This document shows, in pieces, positions 55,184-62,348 of a DNA stretch of 64,000 nucleotides. Every line of letters begins with the position of its first letter. Position 1 is the stretch's first letter. The translations under genes were made by a program, and so were the position numbers. Below the pieces are notes generated by a model that searched no databases, was not told the DNA's origin, and was given only the letters and a program-made list of their open reading frames with translations. The DNA is from Rhodocyclaceae bacterium (GTDB taxonomy: Bacteria > Pseudomonadota > Gammaproteobacteria > Burkholderiales > Rhodocyclaceae). Location of the stretch: contig JAQTNA010000008.1 of NCBI GenBank assembly GCA_028714035.1, positions 40,869 through 104,868 on the forward strand, written 5' to 3'.

Positions 55184-55263
55184 GGTGGGCAAAGGTCAAA
55201 GACCGTGCCCACGCGGAAGGTGGGTGGAATGTGGTGGGCACGCTACGCTTTGCCCACCCTACG
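55178..55263. repeat. Family E palindrome, alpha-beta spacer
   Basis: CGTAGGGTGGGCAAAG and its inverted partner CTTTGCCCACCCTACG flank about 50 bases. A widespread type of proteobacterial intergenic palindrome; here the left arm contains the stop codon of the alpha gene. Confidence 0.8.
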
Positions 55264-55271
55264 ACACTCGT

Positions 55272-55303
55272 GCTCTCGACTCTCGACTCTCCACTCTCGA
55301 CTG
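55272..55303 (+). repeat. Family B heptamer array before the beta subunit gene
   Basis: About four CTCTCGA-type units ending 11 bases before the next ATG, directly following the family E repeat. Confidence 0.8.
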
Positions 55304-55314
55304 AGTGCAACGAA

Positions 55315-56307
55315 ATGACCCAACAAACCGTCAAGTTCTACCAGACCGGCACCTTCACGGTGGGCAACCGCCTGCTGGAGCCGGCACAACGCAGCGTGCA
55401 GGCCGGACAGACGCGTACCAATTCGCTCAACTCCGGGCACCGGGCCTGCCAGGGTTGCGGCGAGGCGCTGGGCGCCCGCTACGCCATTGACGCAGCCATG
55501 GAGGCGGCCCGGGGCCAGCTCATCGCCGCCAATGCCACCGGCTGCCTGGAAGTATTCTCCACCCCCTACCCGGAGACCTCCTGGCAGATTCCCTGGATCC
55601 ATTCCCTGTTCGGCAATGCGGCGGCGGTGGCCACCGGCATCGCCGCCGCGCTCAGGGTCAAGGGCAAGAAGGAAGTACGCGTGGTGGCCCAGGGCGGCGA
55701 CGGCGGCACCACGGACATCGGCTTCGGCTGCCTGTCGGGCATGTTCGAGCGCAACGACGACGTGCTCTACATCTGCTACGACAACGGCGGCTACATGAAT
55801 ACCGGGGTGCAGCGTTCCAGCGCCACGCCGGCCGCGGCGCGCACCGCCACCACGCCGGCCCTGGGACCGGAACCGGGCAATGTCTTCGGCCAGGGCAAGA
55901 ACCTGCCCGAGATCGCCATGGCCCACCGCATTCCCTTTGTGGCCACCGCCACCGTGGCCGACTTGCGGGATCTGGAACACAAGGTCCGGCGCGCCATGGG
56001 CTTCCACGGCGCACGCTACATCCACATCCTGGTGCCCTGCCCCCTGGGCTGGGGCATCCCGTCCCAGGACACCATCCGCATGGCGCGGCTGGCCAAGGAA
56101 ACCGGCGTGTTTCCGGTATTCGAGGCGGAAAACGGGGAAGTCTCGGATGTCTCCAAGATTCGCCACCTGCTCCAGGTGGAGGACTACCTGAAGCCCCAGA
56201 AACGCTTCGCCCACCTGTTCGGCAATCCGCCCCGCCGCGACACCATCGCCCGCATCCAGGCCGAAGCCGACCGCAATGTCCGGCGCTACGGGCTGGTGGA
56301 TTTCTAA
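55315..56307 (+). CDS. 2-oxoacid:acceptor oxidoreductase beta subunit
   Basis: 330 residues. ThDP-binding subunit: GHRACQGCGEALGARYA (cluster-ligand cysteines CxxC), VVAQGGDGGTTDIGFG (ThDP GDG motif) and CYDNGGYMNTGVQRSSATP. Together with gamma and alpha it decarboxylates a 2-oxoacid to the acyl-CoA and reduces an iron-sulfur acceptor. The ATG is preceded by GCAACGAA, a weak ribosome site. Confidence 0.93.
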   Translation: MTQQTVKFYQTGTFTVGNRLLEPAQRSVQAGQTRTNSLNSGHRACQGCGEALGARYAIDAAMEAARGQLIAANATGCLEVFSTPYPETSWQIPWIHSLFGNAAAVATGIAAALRVKGKKEVRVVAQGGDGGTTDIGFGCLSGMFERNDDVLYICYDNGGYMNTGVQRSSATPAAARTATTPALGPEPGNVFGQGKNLPEIAMAHRIPFVATATVADLRDLEHKVRRAMGFHGARYIHILVPCPLGWGIPSQDTIRMARLAKETGVFPVFEAENGEVSDVSKIRHLLQVEDYLKPQKRFAHLFGNPPRRDTIARIQAEADRNVRRYGLVDF

Positions 56308-56314
56308 ATGAACC

Positions 56315-56408
56315 AGTGGAGAGTCGAGAGTGGTGAGTCGAGAGTGAAATATGCGCGCCGACGGCGCGGTGATCAGGCTCTCGACTCTTTACTCTCGACT
56401 CTCGACTA
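56315..56408 (+). repeat. Family B composite repeat with hairpin core
   Basis: Left arm of AGAGTCG-type units, a central GC hairpin GCGCGCCGACGGCGCGG, and an inverted right arm of ACTCTCG units. It fills the whole 115-base spacer and ends 14 bases before the next ATG. The copy after aceF has almost the same core. Confidence 0.9.
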
Positions 56409-56422
56409 GCACGGAGTGCTCC

Positions 56423-58048
56423 ATGGACAAACCCTTTGCCATCACCCTCGACGTCGGTTCCAGCCTGGCCAACCACACCGGCTCCTGGCGTACCAACCGC
56501 CCCGTGTATGTGAGCCGATTGCCACCCTGCAACAACGCCTGCCCGGCGGGAGAAAACACCCAGGGCTGGCTGTTTCACGCGGAGTCGGGGAACTACGAGA
56601 AGGCCTGGCGCGAGCTGATGAAGAACAACCCCATGCCCGCCATCATGGGCCGGGTCTGCTATCACCCCTGCGAGAACGCCTGCAACCGGGGGCAACTGGA
56701 CGAGTCCGTGGGCATCCATTCCGTGGAGCGCTTCCTGGGTGACGAGGCCATCCTGCGCGGCTGGAAGGTGGAGGTCACCGCGGAACCCTCCGGCAAGAAG
56801 GTGCTGGTGGTGGGCGCCGGGCCCTCGGGCCTTTCCGCCGCCTACCATCTGACGCTCCTGGGCCACAAGGTGCTGATCCTGGAGGCCGGGCCCGTGACCG
56901 GCGGCATGATGCGCTTCGGCATCCCCAAGTACCGGCTGCCCCGGGAGGTGCTGGACGCGGAGGTACGGCGCATCGCCGACATGGGCGTGGAAATCCGGCT
57001 GAATGCTCACGTGGACGACGTGCTCGCCGCCATGAAGGCTGAGGGTTGCGACGCGGCCTTCCTGGCCGTGGGCGCCCACCTGGCCAAGCGCGCCTACATT
57101 CCCGCCGGCGACGCGGCCAAGGTGCTGGATGCGGTATCGGTGCTGCGCGGCATGGAGTCCGGCGAGGCGCCGCTCCTGGGCCGGCGCGTGGTGGTGTACG
57201 GCGGCGGCAATACCGCCATGGACGTGGCGCGCACCGCCAAGCGCCTGGGCGCCGAGGAATCCATCATCGTCTATCGCCGCACCAAGGAAAAAATGCCGGC
57301 CCACGAGGACGAACTCAAGGAGGCCCTGGAGGAAGGCGTACTGGTCAAGTGGCTCACCACCATCAAGCAGGCCGGCGAAGAGTCGCTCACGGTGGAAAAG
57401 ATGGCCCTGGACGCCAAGGGTTTCCCTCAGCCCACGGGGGAATTCGAGACCATCGAAGCGGATTCCCTGGTGCTGGCCCTGGGCCAGGACGTGGACCTGT
57501 CGCTGCTGGAGAACGTGCCAGGCCTCGTCATCAAGGATGGCGTGGTGCAGGTGGGGCAGGACATGATGACCGGCTACCCGGGCATCTTCGCCGGCGGCGA
57601 CATGGTGCCGTCCGAGCGCACCGTCACCGTGGGCGTGGGCCACGGCAAGAAGGCGGCCCGGTATATGGATGCCTGGCTGCGCGCCAGCCGCTACCAACCG
57701 GCGGAGAAGCACGAACTGGCGAGCTTCGATCGTCTCAACACCTGGTACTACGCGGACGCCCCGCGCACCGAGCAGCCCGCCCTGGACCTGGTGCGGCGGC
57801 AATCCGGCTTTCAGGAAGTGGTGGCCGGCCTCACCGAGACCAATGCCCTGTTCGAGGCCAGACGCTGCCTGTCCTGCGGCAACTGCTTCGAGTGCGACAA
57901 CTGCTACGGCGTCTGTCCGGACAACGCCGTCATCAAACTGGGGCCGGGTAAGGGCTTCCGCTTCAACTACGACTACTGCAAGGGCTGCGGCCTGTGCGCC
58001 GCCGAATGCCCCTGCGGCGCCATTCGGGTGGAGCCGGAAAAGATCTGA
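56423..58048 (+). CDS. FAD/NAD(P)-binding subunit fused to a 2x[4Fe-4S] ferredoxin domain
   Basis: 541 residues, similar to the small subunit of glutamate synthase and to the PadH-type subunit of phenylglyoxylate dehydrogenase. N-terminal cysteine cluster (PPCNNACPAGENTQGW; CYHPCENACNRG), FAD-binding VLVVGAGPSGLSAAYHL, NAD(P)-binding VVVYGGGNTAMDVARTA, then IFAGGDM. The C-terminal ~60 residues carry two ferredoxin-type clusters (CGNCFECDNCYGVCP and CKGCGLCAAECPCGA). It probably passes electrons from the oxidoreductase to NAD(P)+ or the reverse. It ends the four-gene operon. Confidence 0.88.
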   Translation: MDKPFAITLDVGSSLANHTGSWRTNRPVYVSRLPPCNNACPAGENTQGWLFHAESGNYEKAWRELMKNNPMPAIMGRVCYHPCENACNRGQLDESVGIHSVERFLGDEAILRGWKVEVTAEPSGKKVLVVGAGPSGLSAAYHLTLLGHKVLILEAGPVTGGMMRFGIPKYRLPREVLDAEVRRIADMGVEIRLNAHVDDVLAAMKAEGCDAAFLAVGAHLAKRAYIPAGDAAKVLDAVSVLRGMESGEAPLLGRRVVVYGGGNTAMDVARTAKRLGAEESIIVYRRTKEKMPAHEDELKEALEEGVLVKWLTTIKQAGEESLTVEKMALDAKGFPQPTGEFETIEADSLVLALGQDVDLSLLENVPGLVIKDGVVQVGQDMMTGYPGIFAGGDMVPSERTVTVGVGHGKKAARYMDAWLRASRYQPAEKHELASFDRLNTWYYADAPRTEQPALDLVRRQSGFQEVVAGLTETNALFEARRCLSCGNCFECDNCYGVCPDNAVIKLGPGKGFRFNYDYCKGCGLCAAECPCGAIRVEPEKI

Positions 58049-58057
58049 GCAGGGAGA

Positions 58058-58086
58058 AAGGCCGGCTCCCGTCCGGAGTCGGCCTT
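58058..58086 (+). terminator. Terminator-like hairpin after the oxidoreductase operon
   Basis: AAGGCCGGCTCC pairs with GGAGTCGGCCTT (one G-T pair) across a 5-base loop; the downstream T-content is moderate (GTTGCCTTATTT). It separates the operon from aceE, whose promoter probably lies in the following 150 bases. Confidence 0.6.
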
Positions 58087-58233
58087 GTTGCCTTATTTCG
58101 CATTACAAAACGATGTTGCGCGATACGAACTGTTGATTTACACTGCGCAGGCAGTCGCAGAAACTGCGGCGGCCAATAGCGGCGGGCGTTCCACGAGACC
58201 GCCCGCTTCCCCCATAAGAATCGGAGACAAACC

Positions 58234-60909
58234 ATGTCTGTCCTGCCCCTAGTCCCGTCGCCCGAGGATGGCGATATCCAGGAAACCCGTGAGTGGCTCG
58301 AAGCCTTCGTCGCCGTGCTGGAACAGGAGGGCCAGGAGCGCGGCCATTTCCTGATCGAGCAACTGGTGGACCTGGCTCGCCGCTCCGGCCTGAACCTGCC
58401 CTACAAGGCCAACACGGCCTACATCAATACCATCCCGGCCTCGAAGGAGCCCAAGCTGCCGGGCGACTTCGAGCTGGAACACCGTATCCGCTCCTATGTG
58501 CGCTGGAACGCCCTGGCCATGGTCATGCGCGCCAACAAGGGTGACTCGAACCTGGGCGGACACATCGCCTCCTTCGCCTCGGCGGCCACCCTCTACGATG
58601 TGGGCTTCAACCACTTCTGGCACGCTCCCACCGCGGAACACGGCGGCGACCTGATCTTCGTGCAGGGCCACTCCGGCCCCGGCGTGTATGCCCGGGCCTT
58701 CATGCTGGGGCGCCTGAGCGCAGAGCAGATGGACAACTTCCGGCGCGAGGTGGACGGCAAGGGCATCTCGTCCTACCCCCATCCCTGGCTGATGCCGGAC
58801 TTCTGGCAGTTCCCCACGGTGTCCATGGGCCTGGGACCGCTCATGGCCATCTACCAGGCGCGCTTCATGAAATACCTGGACGACCGGGGCCTGATTGAGG
58901 CCAAGGATCGCAAGGTCTGGGCCTTCCTGGGCGACGGCGAGACGGACGAGGTGGAGTCGCTGGGCGCCATCGGCATGGCCGGCCGGGAGAAACTGGATAA
59001 CCTGGTGTTCGTCATCAACTGCAACCTGCAACGCCTGGATGGCCCGGTGCGCGGCAACGCCAAGATCATCCAGGAACTGGAAGCGGACTTCCGCGGTGCC
59101 GGCTGGAACGTGGTCAAGCTGGTCTGGGGCCGCTACTGGGATCCGCTCCTGGCCAAGGACAAGGACGGCATCCTGGTGGCGCGCATGATGGAATGCGTGG
59201 ATGGCGAGTACCAGACCATGAAGGCCCGAGACGGCGCCTACGTACGCAAGCACTTTTTCAACACGCCCGAACTCCGAGCCATGGTGGCCGACTATTCGGA
59301 CGACGACATCTGGCGCCTGAACCGGGGCGGCCATGACCCGCACAAGATCTACGCCGCCTACAAGGCCGCCGTGGAACACAAGGGTCAGCCCACCGTCATC
59401 CTGGCCAAGACCGTGAAGGGTTACGGCATGGGCGAGTCGGGCGAGGCCCAGAACATCACCCACCAGCAGAAGAAGATGGGCACCACCTCGCTCATGGCCT
59501 TCCGCAACCGCTTCCGCCTGCCCATCGCCGACGCGGACGTGGAAAAGCTGCCCTACCTGACCTTCCCCGAAGGCTCGCCCGAGCTCAACTACATGAAGGA
59601 GCGCCGACAGAGCCTGGGCGGCTGGCTGCCCTCGCGCCGTCAGAAGGCCGAGCCCCTGCAAGTGCCCGATTTGTCCGCCTTCGCCCCGCTCATGAAGGCT
59701 TCCGGCGAGGGCCGGGAGTTCTCCACCACCATGGCCTTCGTGCGCATCCTGAACATCCTGGTGAAGGACAAGAACCTGGGCAAGCGCGTGGTGCCCATCG
59801 TGCCGGACGAGTCCCGCACCTTCGGCATGGAAGGCATGTTCCGCCAGCTGGGCATCTGGAACCACGAGGGGCAGAAGTACACGCCCCAGGACGCCGACCA
59901 GCTCATGTTCTACAAGGAGTCCCACACCGGCCAGATTCTGCAGGAAGGCATCAACGAGGCGGGCGCCATGGCGGACTGGATCGCCGCCGGTACCGCCTAC
60001 TCGACCCACGGGGTGCAGATGATCCCCGTGTATATCTTCTACTCCATGTTCGGCCTGCAACGCACGGGCGACCTGGCCTGGGCCGCGGGCGACTCCCGCA
60101 CCCGCGGCTTCCTGGTGGGCGGCACGGCAGGGCGCACGACCCTGAATGGCGAGGGCCTGCAGCACGAGGACGGCCACTCCCATGTCATGTCTTCCCTCAT
60201 CCCGAACTGCGTCTCCTACGACCCGACCTTCGCCTACGAGCTCGCGGTGATCGTGCAGGACGGCCTGCGCCGCATGTTCCAGGAGCAGGAGGACGTGTAT
60301 TACTACCTCACGGTGATGAACGAGAACTACGACCACCCGGAGATGCCGGAAGGCGTGGAGCAGGACATCATCAAGGGCATGTACCTGTTCAAGAAGGGCC
60401 ACGCCACCAACGGTCCCCGCGTGCAGCTCCTGGGCTCCGGCGTCATCCTGCGGGAAGCCATCGCCGCCGCCGAACTGCTGCGGAAGGACTGGGGCGTGGA
60501 ATCGGACGTCTGGAGTTGCCCCTCCTTCACGGAGCTGGCCCGGGACAGCGTGAACTGCGAACGCTGGAACCGCATGCATCCTCTCGACGCGCCGCGGGTC
60601 TGCCACGTGGAGTCCTGCCTCAAGGACACCCGTGGCCCGGTGATCGCCACCAGTGACTATGTGCGCATGTTCGCCGAGCAGATCCGGCCCTATGTGCGGC
60701 GTTCCTACACCGTGCTGGGCACGGACGGCTACGGCCGCTCCGACATGCGCGCCAAGTTGCGCGGCTTCTTCGAGGTGGACCGTTACTACGTCACCGTCGC
60801 GGCACTCAAGTCCCTGGCAGACGAAGGCCAAGTGGAAGCCGCCAAGGTTGCCGAGGCCATCGCCAAGTACGGCCTGGATGCCGACAAGCCCAATCCTGTG
60901 ACGGTGTGA
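58234..60909 (+). CDS. aceE: Pyruvate dehydrogenase E1 component (homodimeric type)
   Basis: 891 residues. Decarboxylates pyruvate with ThDP and reductively acetylates the E2 lipoyl group. The ThDP motif GDGETDEVESLGAIGMAGREKLDNLVFVINCNLQRLDGPVRGN is intact; HFWHAPTAEHGGDLIFVQGHSGPGVYAR and YGMGESGEAQNITHQQKKM are E1 signatures. No lipoyl domain is present. An upstream GGAG (CGGAGACAAACC) supports ATG 58234. aceF follows after 11 bases. Confidence 0.97.
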   Translation: MSVLPLVPSPEDGDIQETREWLEAFVAVLEQEGQERGHFLIEQLVDLARRSGLNLPYKANTAYINTIPASKEPKLPGDFELEHRIRSYVRWNALAMVMRANKGDSNLGGHIASFASAATLYDVGFNHFWHAPTAEHGGDLIFVQGHSGPGVYARAFMLGRLSAEQMDNFRREVDGKGISSYPHPWLMPDFWQFPTVSMGLGPLMAIYQARFMKYLDDRGLIEAKDRKVWAFLGDGETDEVESLGAIGMAGREKLDNLVFVINCNLQRLDGPVRGNAKIIQELEADFRGAGWNVVKLVWGRYWDPLLAKDKDGILVARMMECVDGEYQTMKARDGAYVRKHFFNTPELRAMVADYSDDDIWRLNRGGHDPHKIYAAYKAAVEHKGQPTVILAKTVKGYGMGESGEAQNITHQQKKMGTTSLMAFRNRFRLPIADADVEKLPYLTFPEGSPELNYMKERRQSLGGWLPSRRQKAEPLQVPDLSAFAPLMKASGEGREFSTTMAFVRILNILVKDKNLGKRVVPIVPDESRTFGMEGMFRQLGIWNHEGQKYTPQDADQLMFYKESHTGQILQEGINEAGAMADWIAAGTAYSTHGVQMIPVYIFYSMFGLQRTGDLAWAAGDSRTRGFLVGGTAGRTTLNGEGLQHEDGHSHVMSSLIPNCVSYDPTFAYELAVIVQDGLRRMFQEQEDVYYYLTVMNENYDHPEMPEGVEQDIIKGMYLFKKGHATNGPRVQLLGSGVILREAIAAAELLRKDWGVESDVWSCPSFTELARDSVNCERWNRMHPLDAPRVCHVESCLKDTRGPVIATSDYVRMFAEQIRPYVRRSYTVLGTDGYGRSDMRAKLRGFFEVDRYYVTVAALKSLADEGQVEAAKVAEAIAKYGLDADKPNPVTV

Positions 60910-60920
60910 GGACCCAAGCC

Positions 60921-62237
60921 ATGAGCCAACTGATTGAAGTGAAAGTCCCCGACATCGGCGACTTCAAGGACATACCCGTCATCGAGGTTCTGGTAAAGGC
61001 CGGCGACACGGTGAAGGCGGAAGACTCCCTGGTCACCCTGGAATCCGACAAGGCGACGCTGGATGTGCCCAGCCCCGCCGCAGGCGTGGTCAAGGAAGTG
61101 AAACTGAAGGTGGGCGACCGGGTTTCCGAGGGCACGGTGGTGCTGGTGCTTGAGGCAGCCGAGGCTGGTGCAGGTCGGGCTTCAGCCCGACAAGACAGCG
61201 ACAATACCGGCGCCAATATGGAGCCAAAGCCGGCCCCAGCAGCTTCACCCGCTCCGACCGTTGCCACCCCGCCAGCCACCGATGTCGGGCTGAAGCCCGA
61301 CCTACAGCCCCCCCCTGGCGGCATCCCCCACGCCAGCCCTTCGGTGCGGCGCTTCGCCCGGGAACTGGGCGTGGACGTGGCAAGAGTACCGGGCACCGGT
61401 CCCAAGGGCCGTATCCTGCACGCCGACGTGCAGAACTACGTGAAGGGCGTGATTGCCGGAGCGGCTGCCACGCCAACAGCGGCGCCCGCCGGCACCGGGG
61501 TGGGCCTGGATCTCTTGCCCTGGCCCAAGGTGGATTTCGCCAAGTTCGGGGCGATAGAGACCCAGCCCCTGTCCCGCATCAAGAAGATTTCCGCCGCCAA
61601 TCTCTCCCGCAACTGGATCATGATCCCGGCGGTGACCTATCACGAGGACGCGGACATCACCGACCTGGAAGCCTTCCGGGTACAGTTGAACAAGGAAAAT
61701 GAGAAGTCCGGCCAGAAGCTCACCATGCTCGCCTTCATCATCAAGGCGGCGGTGAAGGCCCTACAGAAGTTCCCGGAATTCAATTCCTCCCTGGATGGTG
61801 ACAATCTGGTGCTGAAGAAGTACTTCCACATCGGATTCGCGGCGGACACGCCCAACGGCCTGGTGGTACCGGTGGTGAAGGACGCGGACAAGAAGTCCGT
61901 GTTCGACATCGCCCGGGAAACCGGTGAGCTGGCCAAGCAGGCGCGGGACGGCAAGATCAAGCCGGCGGACATGCAGGGCGCCTGCTTCACGATCTCGTCT
62001 CTCGGCGGCATCGGCGGAACCTACTTCTCCCCCATCATCAACGCGCCGGAAGTGGCCATCCTGGGGGTGAACAAGTCCAGCTTCAAGCCGGTATGGGATG
62101 GCAAGGCGTTCGTGCCGCGGCTCACCCTGCCCATGTCGCTCACCGCCGATCACAGGGTGATAGATGGCGCCCTGGCGACCCGCTTCAACGTCTACCTGGC
62201 CCAGTTGCTGGCCGACTTCCGCCGCGTGGCGCTGTAA
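60921..62237 (+). CDS. aceF: Pyruvate dehydrogenase E2, dihydrolipoyl acetyltransferase
   Basis: 438 residues. One lipoyl domain (residues 1-80; lipoylated K44 in ESDKATLDVPSP), a linker, an E1/E3-binding domain (HASPSVRRFARELGVDVARVPGTGPKGRI, about 137-170) and the catalytic domain with H411 and D415 (DHRVIDGA). E. coli AceF has three lipoyl domains; one is common elsewhere. The linker at 84-129 is encoded by a family C palindromic repeat pair (peptides GRASARQD and DVGLKPDLQ), in frame. Start 60921 (MSQLIEVKVPDIG) fits the family. Confidence 0.96.
   Translation: MSQLIEVKVPDIGDFKDIPVIEVLVKAGDTVKAEDSLVTLESDKATLDVPSPAAGVVKEVKLKVGDRVSEGTVVLVLEAAEAGAGRASARQDSDNTGANMEPKPAPAASPAPTVATPPATDVGLKPDLQPPPGGIPHASPSVRRFARELGVDVARVPGTGPKGRILHADVQNYVKGVIAGAAATPTAAPAGTGVGLDLLPWPKVDFAKFGAIETQPLSRIKKISAANLSRNWIMIPAVTYHEDADITDLEAFRVQLNKENEKSGQKLTMLAFIIKAAVKALQKFPEFNSSLDGDNLVLKKYFHIGFAADTPNGLVVPVVKDADKKSVFDIARETGELAKQARDGKIKPADMQGACFTISSLGGIGGTYFSPIINAPEVAILGVNKSSFKPVWDGKAFVPRLTLPMSLTADHRVIDGALATRFNVYLAQLLADFRRVAL
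61171..61307 (+). repeat. Family C repeat pair inside aceF
   Basis: GTCGGGCTTCAGCCCGAC at 61174 and GTCGGGCTGAAGCCCGAC at 61284, about 92 bases apart, both translated within the E2 interdomain linker. Bounded on the right by CTACAG. Confidence 0.92.
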
Positions 62238-62240
62238 ACA

Positions 62241-62342
62241 CAGTCGAGAGTGGAGAGTCGAGAGTCGAGAGCTTTTTCAGCGCGCCGAAGGCGCGGATGC
62301 TTTCGCTCTCCACTCTGACCACTCTCGACTCTCGACTGAGAG
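62241..62342 (+). repeat. Family B composite repeat with hairpin core, aceF-lpd spacer
   Basis: Left arm AGTCGAGAGTGGAGAGTCGA, core hairpin GCGCGCCGAAGGCGCGG, inverted right arm ACTCTCGACTCTCGACTGAG. It spans nearly the whole 111-base spacer and ends six bases before the lpd ATG. Confidence 0.92.
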
Positions 62343-62348
62343 TTAAAC

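Noticed and set aside
58249..60831. 860-codon open frame antisense to aceE, and similar long antisense frames opposite chpA (e.g. 7632-10121 and 3411-5846)
   Set aside because: They mirror strongly coding, GC-rich genes; their translations are rich in H, G, A, Q and V with no family signature. They are codon-bias shadows.
61174..61301. Palindromes in aceF as terminators or attenuators
   Set aside because: They lie in an open, in-frame coding region between two recognised domains and lack T-runs.
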